From positions 56,244,630-56,308,629 of the forward strand of contig OY292274.1 of assembly GCA_958496175.1 (NCBI GenBank): a stretch of 64,000 bases of DNA, given 5' to 3'. Origin of the DNA: Sisyra terminalis. Taxonomy: Eukaryota > Arthropoda > Insecta > Neuroptera > Sisyridae. Both the position numbers and the translations under genes were made by a program. The notes under the pieces were generated by a model that saw only the letters and a program-made list of their open reading frames with translations, ran no database searches and was not told the origin of the DNA. Positions 49,290-62,747 of this stretch are shown here, in pieces. Numbering within the stretch: the stretch's first letter is position 1; each line of letters starts with the position of its first letter.

Positions 49290-50470
49290 GATGTATTGAG
49301 ACTACCAGGGATTGCATAGGACTTTAAATGTACTGACAAAAATGGATAGAATTTAACAAGAAGTTTCATGGCTCCTAAAAATCCCCATCATAAGGATCTT
49401 CAATTTGTTCTGAATGTTCCCGAAATGGTAATTCTCTAACTACCAGTGATTTAACAATTGAAAAATGTGATGAGATAAATTGGAAAGTAAATTCAATAAA
49501 ATAAATATTTTATAAACTTTATTGAAGATAGCTGATCCCCGCGACTTCGTCTGCGTAACGTAGGTGTAGATTATATTTTCTTTTTAAATTTATCAAAATA
49601 AATATGTATGCACGGTTTTAAAAACGTATTTAATTTAAGTTTTATAACTATTATTATTATTATTACTACTACTATAACTTTTTTTCGTTAATATTTCCTT
49701 ATTGAGCAACTCTAAGGGTCTATTTACAACAATTTTGTAAAAAAATAAATAAAAAAAAAAAGTTTACTGTAATATTCGAACCCACGTCTTTATAATTAGG
49801 AGCATCAGAATGTTAGATACGTAAGCCTTTACGCTATTAACATTAACTATGTGTTTTATATATAAAGGTTTATATTTCAAAGAGACAATTTTTTTGATTT
49901 TAAATTGAATTTATTGTGCTTTTTATCGGTTGAACTAAAAATATTTTTGCAGATTATTTTCTAACTTTAAATTTACTTTCCAATGATATATTACTTACCT
50001 GTCTAGTGTAAAAATGTATGTTTTCATCCCTAAGGAATACCTACCCTTATTATTTTTTTGGAATGATAAGTAGCCTATAGTCTGTGGGAAATTATGTTGT
50101 ATCTTAATACCAAATTTCATTAAATTCGGTTGTTCCGTTCTTTAGTTAAATCGGGACACACAGACAGACAGACAGACAGACAAAAATTTTAAAAAGGTTA
50201 AATTTGGAATAAGGGCCTCTTGAAACAAATATTTACCCTAAAATTGGGTTCAAAATCGAAATGTACAGACAGACGTAAGAATTTTATATATTAGTATAGA
50301 TGTTCCATAAATCATACTTAGTAAGACTAGCTCAAATCAATTTTTAATTTTAAATTGCCCGTACATTGTTTCGCCTCTTAAATGTTGGCGTTTCGAAAAT
50401 TTTACTGCCCCTAAAATCGTGCCATCCTAGGCCCGGGCCTCACGATCCCAGGCTTACATCCATCACTGCA
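49290..50470 (+). repeat. Interspersed repeat R2, interrupted by a nested element
   Basis: 49290-49529 plus 50302-50470 is collinear with 54150-54480: both contain GACAAAAATG, CCCGAAATGG and CCAGTGATTTAA before the break, and GTTCCATA after it. The right end reads CATCCATCACTG, which recalls a hAT-type terminus. The intervening 772 bases are a separate element. Confidence 0.7.
49530..50301 (+). mobile_element. Interspersed repeat of the CTTCGTCTGCG family, complete copy nested in R2
   Basis: The copy begins AGCTGATCCCCGCGACTTCG and ends TTAGTATAGAT. The uninterrupted version of the host repeat at 54.35 kb reads TTGAAGATGTTCC, which defines both ends; a short AGAT or GAT duplication is possible. 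A (CAGA)n microsatellite lies at about 50159-50180. The minus strand of the middle part holds a tRNA-like block with GGGTTCGAATATT. No protein is encoded. Confidence 0.75.
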
Positions 50471-51357
50471 TATAGCCCATATAAATGTTCTAATCATGTT
50501 TTAAGTCTAAATTTTATAATCCGTCCAGTAAAGCGGAGTGATAACGGCTTATGCAAGGATAAAACATATTCCTTAACGTTAAAATATTCACCGTGGTTTC
50601 TTATACAGTTTATCATTTTAACATCAACATTTTCGAACACTTTCAATACTGATAGCTGGTTTATTCCCATCCATTAAAGATTCTATATTGCAAAATTGAA
50701 AATATGATCACATAATGATTTTAAGGGGTCAATTAACTTTAGAAATCTTTGAAATTATCCGATCGATTTTCATTGTAAATACTGCGATTTTTCATGGCTT
50801 GGGTGTAATATTAAGTTTATTTTCTAAATCAAAGATCATCATTCAGAATTCATTGATTTCTTACTATAAGAATTCAGTTAACATTCCGCCACAATGAAAC
50901 ATTATTAATGATTCTTTGCGATCATTTTCACAGAAAAGCGGTGCAAAACGCCATCTGCTTATAAAAGCTTATTTTTTTAATGAAAAAGGATATCCATTAA
51001 AAAATTTAGCATTTATCAATCAAGAAATTTAATATTTTTGTTCATCCACAGAAATGTAACTGAGGCTCACTTGAAAGATGATTTTTCATGAAAAACTTAC
51101 CGTTTTTGTCATACAATTACCAAAATGATGATATTTTAGATTATTACAAAAGTTAGGACTATAAATAAATACGTGTGATTTTGATGAAAAGAAAGCAGAA
51201 AAAAATGTTAATGTCTTTATTTTTTTAAAATAATTTTATTTTATTTCATGTACAAAAATTTGCTTGGTTTTAAACCAATAAAATTTACACTTTCATTTAA
51301 ATCCAAAAGAAGTCTTACTTTTGTTTTCGATGATAAAATAATTCATAAAATGGTAAA
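50471..51357. other. Intergenic, nothing recognised
   Basis: Two open frames (50366-50677, 50715-50897) have no recognisable features and the first overlaps the repeat R2. Confidence 0.5.
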
Positions 51358-54300
51358 CTATTTTTTTTGATCTCCTGATTTGGCTAAAATGCTGGTTTTA
51401 ATAGGATTTGATGACAGTAGTTTGATTTTTTTAAATTCCGTTTGAATAAACTCTGAAAGTAATGTTGGCGTCTCTTTACTATCTATAAAATTGGACTTTA
51501 ATAACCGATAGATGAAACTGAAAAGTTTAAAAAATATTCGATTAATTAAAATGGTATCAATTCGAATTACAATGTTATAAAACAAACTTACTCTGAAATT
51601 TTTTTTAAAATCTTATGCACCTGTTTAAAACCAGGTATATTCAGTAAAATATTTATCCAGGAATTTAAATCGTTATTTATCAATCGTGTTACATCTAAAC
51701 CTTTGCTCCATAAATTAAGAGCGTCAATTTTAATTATTAAAAGAGACTCAATAATCTTTGGATCTGTTAGAAAAAAAAATAGTTTCTCATTAAATGGGGC
51801 AAATAAAAGAATTACAATAGTTTACCTATAATTGAATGATATAAATATATGTTGTTTTTCAGGCCTATTGTTGCTCGATGAAACCTCAGTAATGCATTTA
51901 AAAATTTCTTTAAGCCTTTTATTATGTCCTGACAATATTTTAATGTATTTCCTATAATTAATTGTGGATCCATCAATAGATAAGATTCAAAAGAAGTTTT
52001 AGTGTATTCATCAAGAGCAGTTTCTTCAAATTCATCGTTTTGTAACAAAGAGTGGACGTTACTAATCTGAAATAATGAATCATTTCATAATTTAAGTCAT
52101 AGTTTATATAGTAGAGGAAACTATAAAAAAGCATTTGTACTATACTAAACATTAATTTTGAATCTTATTAACTTGATCTCTGTTATTTTGTTTTAAATAT
52201 TCTTTTTAATTATTTAAGCAAGTAGGAAATACAAAATCAATGATGAAGAATGTGGCAATGATAATTTTCTAAGATTTAGTGAGGAAATAGGAAGGTTAAT
52301 AATTGAGTAAGTTTGATATTGCAAGAAACAAATTAGAATGGAACAAAAATATTCAGCATAAGAATTTACAATTAGTAGATATAACTACTTAAATGGCAAA
52401 GGTAATTTGTTGTAAGCTGATTTATTAAGACTTTTACTGGCATTTTATTTTATTTTTAATTCAGTTAGCTACTTGGAAAACATTTATTTGGAAAAAAAAC
52501 TTTTTTTTATTGATTTTAAATGAATATATTTATCAATAAACTCTGGTAACTAAATAACTATCCGATCAGACCGGAATTAAAAATCAGTGAGAGTTTCATT
52601 TGGATACCTTTGTATTTGTGTTAATGGAAAGCATCCAAAGATGATGAAACTATACATATTATAAGGAACACGAAAACGTATACAAAAACGATAAAAAATA
52701 TTAAAAATAGTAACACCCTTTTTTTTTCAATTTTTACCAGAAATGTATGAGTTTTTAACCCATTCCATTTAAATCAATTGCAACGTCAAACTGATAGTAT
52801 ATAGTATAGATAAATAGCGAATAAATAAAGGTCATGTCCATTGCTTTAATAAAACCATAAAAACCATAATCATAGCCATTAGAGTTTTAAATCATTAGTT
52901 TTGACTTCGCTTCTGTTACCTCGCTTTGTCGTTAGTTTGTAGGATACGGAACTTATAATCTCATTTTTCATCTACTTCCCAGCACCTAATAGTGCTGAAT
53001 TTTGACACACCTGCTTACCTTCGATCTAAACACATGAATCCGTTGGGATATTAAATAATCCCCAAGTACTTCGACTTTAATTAAATATTTTCTTTTTTTA
53101 ACAAACTATGGTTACCTACCTTCAAGGCGCATGTAAAAGTAAGGCAATTTAATGACTATCGAAATAACATTCGAAATAAACTACAACAATCAGTGAATTC
53201 AAATCTGAGACAATGAATGACAAAATTGATATGAAATAAAAGAGAGGAAATAAAAATTTATGAAAAATATTTAGAAACCTCACAGCTATTGATAAAATGC
53301 ACTTAGAAGGTAAATTTTTTTTTCCCTGTTTTCGTGTATTTGCAATCTGTCCCTGGACAATGAGCAAATTTGATCTACGTCCACGCTCCATATTGACTCT
53401 ATATTGAGTCAAATCGGTTCCTTGAACTTAATGCTCTTCAACAGTGAAATTAAGTTCAATTTCAATGATTTCAAAAGAAATCAAAAAATGCACTTAGATG
53501 GTAAAATTATGAGGTAAAAAATATATTTATGAACTGAATCTTCGTACCTAATGCACCATCAATTTTAAGGCAATATTAGTCAATTAGTGAGAATCGTAAG
53601 CTATTTAGTTATATATCATAGCGAAGGGAGCAATTTTGTTTAAAATTTGATAATGTAGAACACCCCTTGCTTTGATGTATAACTAGATAGCATACAATTC
53701 TCATTAATTAACTAATATCGCCTTAAAACCGATGGTGCAGTAGGTACGAAGATTCAGACCATAAATTTATTTGTTACCTTTTTAGTGAATTTGATTAATA
53801 GAAGCGATTTTTCTAAAAAGTTTTTAAATTTGTTTTTTTTTGGAAATTAGTTTGGAAGTCAATTACATTAAGTTTTCCAACAGAACCGATAATAAATGTA
53901 TAGTAAATTAGATTCAAACGTGTATTTAGTTCTCGAATTTGGATTTTTATTAAGTTGGTTAAGTAGATGATAAAATTCTGATCTCAGCTTTTATTTTTTT
54001 AAAAAAGAAGACAATCCAGGTTGTTTAAGATACTAGATAAAACATTAGATAAAACATCTAAGTTTCAAATACTTATATTTTGTGTTTATTGTCATTAATT
54101 TTAAGTTAACTTGTAGGTATATATAATTTTTGAAAGTTTATAAGTAACCTACTGGGGTTCGTGAAGAGCTTTAAATGTTCAGACAAAAATGAATCGAATT
54201 TAGCAAGGCATTCTACGGCACCTAAAATATCACTATGGGTATCTCCAATTTATTGTAAATGTCCCCGAAATGGCAGTCTTTATATTGCCAGTGATTTAAT

Positions 54301-55187
54301 AATTGAAAATTTAGATATGGTAAATAGAAAAGGTTATTAAATATACTTTGTTGAAGATGTTCCATATATTCCAAGCAAAGCAACCAAAATTTTTGAATTT
54401 AAATTGTCTAAACTTTTTTTTCTTTTTAATATTTTAGCCCAAGTTTTACGGGCCTAGGCATAAATCCATCACTGACGAACCATGCAATTGCAAAGAATAA
54501 GAGAATAATAAGAGAATAAAAAAAGCTAATTATTATAGTTTAATGTAGACCTTATTGTTTGTCATTATTTACCACTCATTTTGTCCTTCGATCCTTGACA
54601 TTTATTTTCTTCGAATTATTTTTGACATAAAAATGAGGTTCTATCATTATAAGTGTTCAAATAAAGCTAAAAGTAATGTTAACCGTTCAAACTTGATTTT
54701 CAAAAAAATAATTCAAAAAGTAAATTTGTATAAAACATTACTTTTAATCATATTCAAAAAAATGTGCACGTTTAATAAATTTTATTACACTAAGTATATG
54801 AATAAATTAAGTTTTTAAAGATTACATTTGATATTATCTTGAGGATATAATTCGTGGTCATTTACTTTTATGTGTTGGAAATAAGGAACCACTTTACGGT
54901 TATTCCATCATCAACAGATGTAATTTGTTTAATTTGAATTTATGTTCATCATTATGCAAACTTTTTTTGGTTTTTTATAATTTATTTGCTGATAGTTGAA
55001 AATTTATAAGTTCTGTAACGTTTTCCATGAAACTAACCATTTGAATCAACTTCATGTTTAAAACTATTTTTTTTGTTATGAAAAAAAAATTATAAAGTTT
55101 CCGTATTACTATTAAGGAAGAAGGTTGACTTACTGTTAAAAGAATTACAAATCCAACCAAATTGTTATAACAATTCAAAAGTAACAT
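51358..55187 (-). CDS. Unrecognised, probably secreted helical protein, four exons
   Basis: Exons on the minus strand: 55187-55134, 52066-51826, 51763-51592, 51517-51358; junction phases 0, 1, 2 and all GT-AG. The product is 208 aa. Residues 1-18 (MLLLNCYNNLVGFVILLT) form a signal-peptide-like first exon; the rest is charged and probably alpha-helical, with only one cysteine (KYCQD) after the signal. I do not recognise the family. Exons 2-4 fit each other very well; exon 1 is assigned because it follows a TATA box, ends at a strong donor (GTAAGTC) in phase 0, and mirrors the short phase-0 leader exons of the genes at 58.9 and 62.7 kb. The 3.1-kb intron 1 holds repeat R2 and a foldback element. 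Confidence 0.65.
53525..53768. repeat. Foldback repeat in intron 1 of the 51.4-55.2 kb gene
   Basis: A left arm containing CTTCGTACCTAATGCACCATC is inverted on the right as CTTCGTACCTACTGCACCATC. The arms are about 100-110 bases with a spacer of about 30. There are several mismatches, so the element is not young. No coding content. Confidence 0.75.
54150..54480 (+). repeat. Interspersed repeat R2, uninterrupted copy
   Basis: It is collinear with 49290-49529 joined to 50302-50470 and so gives the empty site for the nested element at 49530. Its right end is ATAAATCCATCACTG. It lies in intron 1 of the neighbouring minus-strand gene. Confidence 0.7.
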
Positions 55188-57240
55188 TTTCACAAAAACT
55201 TTGACTAGTGCTGTTCAAAGTAACTAATGCGGTTTTGAAATTGAAACTCATCGTAATTAAACAGTGTAACGTTTTATATGATTTTTTATTTACAAAATGT
55301 GCATTTATAATTTTTCTCAATTTTTGTCACATTTAATAGCAATAACAAACGTACCATATAATTTGAATATTATGATGTTTCAAATTTCCAAAATATTATA
55401 TTTCAGAAGTATACTATTGCAATTCTAGTATTTGTTTCAATTTTTGCCAGAAAACTAGTTCAGTATGCTGAATTCAGAAGCAAAGATAAACAACTATCAA
55501 TTTTATCAGTTATGAGTTATGATAAGATCTGATTAGATAAGAAAATTCATTTTAAAAAGAAAACTCATTAATATCTGAAAGGAGTAGGTACATTGAGTAT
55601 CCGTTAACATTTTCATTTCAAATTCTGTTCATTAAATTTTAATTTCTTACTAGGTTTGTTCTTCTAATGATTTTTTTTTATTGTTTTGATTTTTTTTTAA
55701 TATAGATTAATGAGAAAAAAATTCAAAGAAAATAAATACGTTGTGTTACTACATCTCTTTATGTCGCGCCAATATCCATTGACTAAAATTGTTATCAATT
55801 TTTCAATTGGATTCACTTAATGAGCTACTAATTATTTCATGTTTAAATTGAAACCTTACACCCACGTATTATGCTTCATTGAATGGAAACACATTTTTTT
55901 TTTAAATGAAAGCACTTATAAGCCATTGATTAACCATTATGAACTCTAAAATATTATAGATGGTGTTTAAAGTGTCCTACACTGCTGCTGTATGGAAAGC
56001 ATTTAAAAATAGCTTCTCATTTTTTTTTTTAATTTTTCTCTATTAAAGAACTTTTTGATTGCATTTTATAGTTACAGTGCCAAAATTCATTATTGTGTAA
56101 CAATTGAACAAAAGTACAGGTCATATTTAAAATTTCCGTATGTGTACAATGCCAACACATTCGCAAGTAAATGTTCTAATACGGTAATTGTTAAATCAAA
56201 TGCCAAATATATAAACTAATATTATATTTTAGGAAAGCTACCTAATTACATATAGATTCATGCACAGTTTGAAACTTAATGGTTTAATTAACTTATCAAC
56301 ATTATAGTAAAGAAATTGAATTATATCACAAGCTTTGGAAATCCGTTTAGGCTTTTAATTGTACTCATGCTTTCAACGACAAATAAAAGTAATCTTTAGG
56401 TAGTCTTGTTTTGCTTGATGTGGCAAACATACCCTGCTTAAATCGAAAAATTATTAATAAAAATATTTTTTAACAACATTTAAACGGAATTAAAAATACA
56501 CATTTACAAAAATAAAATATACATTTCGGACCTACACGAACCTTACAATTTTAAGGGTAATTGAAATAGCACTTTACATGATTTGTAAGTTTTCTATAGT
56601 CTTTCCTCCATACCCCCTGCTAAGTGACGCTTGCACCATGACACTTCCACCCTAATATTTAATATTTGAAAAAATGTTTACTTAATATTTTACTCAATTT
56701 GAATAGATAAAAGTTGGTAAAACTTAGCACTAGAAAAAAGTATCTGATAACCAATCTAAGGATCGAAAAGTAAATTTCTTAAGGATTCGACATTGTGGCA
56801 ATTATTCATTTAAAAGACCCCTTAAATATCTATATCATGTTTTGGTCACAAATATTAGATAAATCTCCTATCCTCAAACTTATGTCATAATTTATGGATT
56901 TGATTCTTAGTGTTTACCAAAATTTAAATTACCAAAAAGGTATAATCGTTGGTGATTCCACAAAACTGTACACTAAGATTTGGTTCAATTTATATCTCCC
57001 TATTTCAACCACTTAAACTTTTTTCAATTTTTTAGAAGATTTTGATAATAATTCATTTGAACAATTAGAAAAATAACAAATTTGTTTCGTTGGAATTAAA
57101 AATTATACTTTTATATTTTATTGATAAGCACACGGAGTATAGATACAAGGAGTCCAAACGGTATGAGCTTTTTTACAATATTTATGTACATAATAACAGA
57201 CCCAGATCATAGTACTGTTTTCTGCCACTAACAATCTAAG
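55188..57240. other. Intergenic; promoter of the upstream minus-strand gene at its left edge
   Basis: TATAAAA on the minus strand (55272-55278) is 85-91 bases before the ATG at 55187 and is a plausible TATA box. The remainder holds nothing I recognise. Confidence 0.45.
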
Positions 57241-57242
57241 TA

Positions 57243-57761
57243 CACCTATTTACCCCCGATTTACACTGAAGATAGGCTCCAGACAAATCCGTGTAAAATG
57301 ATATATTTGTTTTCTCTATATAAAACCGTGTAAAACGAAAAAAACTGCGCAATTAAGTCATTTATTCAAATGGAACAAGAGTAAAACATATCCAGAAACT
57401 TTAAACTAGGTATAGTTTGCCCAAAAAATGGCGTGATGTCGTAGTGAACTTATTCTAAAAATGAAAACAAAAATAAAAACGAAAAATTTTTCAAAAAGTA
57501 CCTGCTGAAACTTAACAAATTCAGGTATGTTCGAAATTTATTCGCCATAACTTTGAGGAACTACCAGAAAGGGGAATCCCTTGTTATTGCAATCAGTGTT
57601 GCCAAATGAAAGAAACTCAAAAATAATTTCAACATATGTATTGTGGATATAATTATGTAACCAAAATACATGTTTAGAAATTTTACGAATTTCATTAGTT
57701 TATGAACCGTGTAAAAGCGAAATCGTGTAAAACGAGTATCGTGTAAATCGGGGGATAGGTG
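57243..57761. mobile_element. MITE with TA duplication, pogo/Tigger-like ends
   Basis: The ends are inverted: CACCTATTTACCCCCGATTT on the left and CACCTATCCCCCGATTTACA on the right (minus strand). A TA lies at each border (57241-57242 and 57762-57763). Repeated GTGTAAAA blocks occur near both ends. The CCCGATTTAC string recalls pogo/Tigger termini; no transposase frame was found. Confidence 0.65.
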
Positions 57762-57763
57762 TA

Positions 57764-58877
57764 ATTAAGTAACTCCTTGGTTGTTTCTTTGTTAAAATGG
57801 AAAGTGAAAAAGATAAATGTATAATTTTATAACAACAATCTTACCAAATGTCCTTAATTTCTTTTTGTCTTTACTTTTAAATTTAAAACTATTTAAAAGT
57901 TATTTAGTAATTGTTAAGCTTTATTTTATAAGTAATTTGAATTATTTTTGTACAAATATTAAAAATTTTAATAACAAAATAGTTTTGGCTATGTTATTCT
58001 TAAGCTCAAGTATGTATACGCATTCTCATGCAAAAACATTCATCGAATGGGCCTCAGTACATATTCGTTTTTTCTGGTTTTTATAATTCAAAAATAATTA
58101 ACACTTATAAATTTAAATCCCCAATCAAGAGGATTGAACACATATCAAGAGGTTTTCTCTGAATAATTTCATTGATGGACGTAAATGTAAAGAATTAAGT
58201 TCTCCATAATGGTCAGGTAAAATAGCACGTATCCACTCTTATACACATTTTTATTAACTTTACTAAGTGAGTTTTTTGATAAAATTATTTTATAAAACGA
58301 AACTGAACGATAAAATAATGCAACAATAAATAAATAAAATTTGAATTTGTCAAGAAAAGTACGTTTTTACTGGCATGTAACTTCGAAATGAGTTTTAACA
58401 TTGTTGAAGTAAGTACTACAAAATGATTTATTTCGAATGAAAAATAAAATTAAACAATTTTCTAAAATTTTATTACTTTGGAAATGAATTCGTTTCAAAT
58501 ATATTATTTCCAAAATTCAATTTTAATTTAAAACACATTTCTACAGCACCCAAATGTAGTTGTGAATAGGTTCTAATAGATATTTTATCTTTTTAATTTA
58601 CGACAACTTTTCATTTACAGAATGCAAACATTTTCCAACTTTTCAATACAACCTACATAGTAATTACACTTAATTATTAAATCTCCTACACGATTAATCA
58701 AGTATATATTCAAAATTTATATTTTCATATAAAACATAAGAAAGGAGTATACCTTTTCATATAATGCAAAGTTAATGTTGGTTTATGTGCCATATACCTG
58801 AAAAGTGTTAATTAAATGTTTGGTACATGAAATTAGTTTTTCCATTTAAATCGTAACTAAGCTAAAACAAATAAAAA
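57764..58877. other. Intergenic upstream of the first secreted-protein gene
   Basis: An 89-codon frame at 57817-58086 is hydrophobic but lacks a splice partner or similarity to its neighbours. No clear TATA box precedes 58878. Confidence 0.45.
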
Positions 58878-59430
58878 ATGAATTTAAAATTGTTAATTTC
58901 TGTTGCAATAATTTTAACTACTTGTGTTCAAAATTCTAAGGTAATGAAAATAAATAACGGCTTAAGTGGAAACTGAATAATCTAACTTATTATAGACCGG
59001 TGTGATCTATTCGTATAATCCGGAAGAGTATAAAGGTCCCAACCATATCATCTACAACACAGAGTTACAACTTTCATCTGACAATGGTGCTGAAGAAGTG
59101 ACGAAAAAGTTTATGAACATTTATCAACTTTGGAATGATATTTTGAAAAATACGATTTCCATTATCAATCCATTTGCATGGTTTTTATCGCGACACCAAA
59201 ATACAAGTTTCTTTTCAAATATTAAGCAGGGAATTGGCACAATTTACACCGAAATAATATCGATATATCTTACCCTTTGGAAACTATTGCCACGCAAGGG
59301 CTATCTTTTAGGATGTATTTATGCTATCATAATTTTCCTGAAATCTGCTGTTTTTGGATATATTAGATACTTGTGTAATAGATATATTCACATACTTTTT
59401 GGACTATTTTTTGGATGGGGAAAAGAATAG
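58878..59430 (+). CDS. Unrecognised secreted hydrophobic protein, NPF family member 1
   Basis: Two exons: 58878-58940 and 58996-59430, split by a 55-base GT-AG intron in phase 0. The product is 165 aa. Residues 1-20 are a signal peptide (MNLKLLISVAIILTT); residues 22-70 are polar (YNPEEYKG); the rest is hydrophobic and probably helical, with likely membrane-interacting segments at 124-144 and 151-162. N79-P80-F81 with R87 matches N83-P84-F85 with R91 in the gene at 62.7 kb. The start is the first ATG of the only frame that gives a signal peptide. AATAAA lies at 59460-59465. I do not recognise the family; the size and the leader exon suggest a small secreted protein such as a gland or cuticle product, but this is inference. 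Confidence 0.72.
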
Positions 59431-62400
59431 TTCAATTCGTTTGAAAAATAATTTTGCACAATAAATTTTTTCTTGTCTATTAGGTGAAATATTTTAATGC
59501 TTTCCTAAAATAAAATGTAAATGCAAATATATTTAAGTGTTTTAATAATTTTATAACAAAATTCAAATCATATCTTCTTTTTTTTATAAATTTAATAATT
59601 TTATAACACAGGATCAATAAAACTGTAAAACAAATTTTTACAAATAATCATAATAAGTTTGGAAACAAACTTTTATAAATTTCAGAAAAAAAATCAGTTG
59701 CTGTTTTAAGCAGTGGTTGCGGAGAACTACGAATAACGTTAAGCAATGTGAATTTTTAAATATTCATTAACAATTTTTGTTTCTCTAAGTATCATTTTTT
59801 TAAACTAATGAAAGTATTTCAGGTGTTTAATATTAAACATTTGAAAGTTTTAAAAAGTTATTTTCAATAGTTTTTAAACGATATAATCATAGAAAAGAGG
59901 TGAAGTTATTTTGGTGGTTCCTATGACATGTTATTTTGCAGTTTAGTTCTGAGAAATAAACATAAATTTTCAATAAATTCAATTAATTTTCATCGATTTT
60001 CCAGAACGGTAAGTAAAATAACACAGAAGCTGTGTTGTTTGCTATTATATTGATCTCCACCTAATAAGACAGAAAGGTTTTTAGGAGGCATCGCAATATA
60101 TTTACTTTCAAATTTGGTTGCTTAAATTATAATAAATTATTAATCCGAAGTTTTCAATGCGTAGTTTGGAGTAATAATTACAAAAATGAAAAACAAATAC
60201 TCGTATTTTCAGTATCTTTTAGCACCAGTTTACTGGTTTACACTATGGCAACTATATCCACATACTATACATTTTACTTGCCTAAGCTTAGGGCTGGTAT
60301 TTTCATTCATGAGTAGATAGACCATATCTTTAAGGTAGCTATTTAATAAACTAAAAGTCCCCGGTTAATTAAATTATAAACAATTATTCTACATAAATTG
60401 TACATTTTATGTTGTAAGATGAATATACGAATGCTTTTTCTATTCCCCGGATAAAATTGTATTTGTTAAATAAATGTCACTATCTTGATATGAAAATAAC
60501 TGTGGTAAATAAAGTGAATTGAGCCCCTTTCTTATATATAAATTGGTCATCTTGTCGTCCGTCCGTGCAGAATGGTCTATGCGCATGCGCTTTGTTATCC
60601 CCACTTACGCATTCAAAACGTTGGAAAGGGTACTCACTCACTAATGTATTTATTTGTGAATACGTATTTCGGATCTTCAGGTTTACAATATGTGAAAGCC
60701 AAAAAACATAATGCTCATTTATAAACTTAACTTGACCTTTTCAGATATATCTACTTATCAGAGTTTAAATTTTTAAGCAGACCCTTAGTTTTTGTTTCTA
60801 ATAATAAGTCAAATTTGTTTTGTAATAAGCAGTAATAACGTTTCGCTTTTAACGGACTTTGATTGATTATTAAATTTGAAATTTCGATTGTTTATTATAC
60901 GTTATCCCTTACAAACTTGGCTACCGTTTTTCACTCTGTTAGGGGAGAAATTTTCAAAAATCCTTTCTTATTGTATATCTGCATCGTATAAGGAAAACAC
61001 TTTCCAAATTTCATCGACACTTATATTTGAAAACACAATGTAAAACGAAAAAAAATAATGACCTTCTTTATGTTAGTTAACATGACTAAAAAGCTATTCG
61101 GTTTCGCACATTTGGACGTTGTACATACAAAATTGTTGGAAATAGGTGGAAAGCGTGGAAGTAAATTCGAATATTTTATTTATTTTCAATAACAATAATT
61201 GGTTTTCAAATTGTTCTAAATACCAAAAAAAGTTAGTATCGAAGATTTTATATTTGAATTGACAGTGAAATATATGGCAAAAAATTGCTACCTTAATGCT
61301 TTTCAGCCGAATATATAATTACTTCAGATCACAACCATTGGTTCATAAAATAAAATAGATTTTAAAAAGTTTGATTGTTGAAAAACGAACCAAAATATAA
61401 AATCGCCTATTTGGTGTAAGTACTACATAAGTATTAAACTTTCATACTAATTTAGTGAAATGACGTTATTTAAAATGTTATTAAAATGATATAAAAAACA
61501 CTTATATTTTATTTCTTAATATAATTTTAGATAAACTTTTTTATATTAACAACACTTTGATTATTAAATTTGAAATTTCGGTTGTTGATTAACTCTACTT
61601 TATCTCATATTAAACATTTTATTGAGATAAAACCTTTAGTTGTGAATGCCATGGGCAACTACTAGTACTATTATAAGTTATTATTAACATTTATCTAGAG
61701 TCTATATATTTCAAACATGTCATTAAAAGCTATATGAATTATTATAAAATCATTTTTGATCGTCTTACTCATTTGATAATATAAAATGAAATACATTAAA
61801 TATATAAAACAAATCAATTTTGCATACATTACACACATTAGATAGCAAGATATAGCGAAGATAAATATAACATGCTAACAAATATAAATGCTGTTTCATA
61901 GGCATATATTTATACATTTCCTCTTACAGTGTAGCGTAAATGATAGAAACCAATTCAATGAATAGCATTTACCATTGAGAATGTTTTTCAATATTACTTG
62001 AGAACAGAGTGGTTGCATATACAATTACCTACTAATATTCTAATGAAAAATACGATAATCGTATTGAAATAAAATATGTTTAAAGTTAAATCATACTGCG
62101 TGGTAAAAACTATGCTTTAATTTTGATATGACCTAATTTTTTAGAACCGTTTTTTTCTTTCTTTATAAGATTCTTTGGTAAATATACTCTAGGTTTGATA
62201 GTTTCCGTTTTCAAATATTTTTATGCTTTTTAATGAAATTAGATTAAATTAAATTTTTAAATTAGGTAGTCCTATCGAAGAGAGTGGAATTTTATTTCAT
62301 AGTTATTATATTGGGTACATTATATGTTTTCAATTATTGTAATTCTGTTTATTGTCTTGTATTCTATCCGAACTATCCTCAGCTTACGTCATTTATTATT

Positions 62401-62747
62401 CACTTGAACGTTTATTTGATGGATTATTGTTTTTAATTAATAATTTAACTATCTATCTTCTGCTAGTCCATTACTTGAGAATCCCTTGAATATTAATATT
62501 TGTAAAAATACATTCATTGTTTTATATAGTTTTTGTGGAAAGAATGTCCGTGAAAATTTGCTACAAAAACGCAGCCTACATTTAAAACAATTCATTGCGG
62601 CACGTTATTATTAATCACTAGGAAATTACTAGCAGAATGTAAATATTACGATAAGACTTTGTATTTAAAAAAGATTTTTAAAATTTTACTTTCATTTGAA
62701 GTTTTGTTCGTTATAATTTTAACTGTAGTTTATACATTTTTGTGAAA
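59431..62747. other. Intergenic DNA between the two NPF-family genes
   Basis: No third family member, RNA gene or bounded transposon could be supported. AT-rich throughout. Confidence 0.5.

Noticed and set aside
53149..53412. 87-codon minus-strand frame in intron 1 of the 51-55 kb gene
   Set aside because: Considered as an extra exon; the hydrophobic part lacks flanking splice sites in the right phase.
57817..58086. Hydrophobic 89-codon frame as a third NPF-family gene
   Set aside because: No leader exon, no NPF motif, no splice sites that place it in the family; composition is that of AT-rich DNA.
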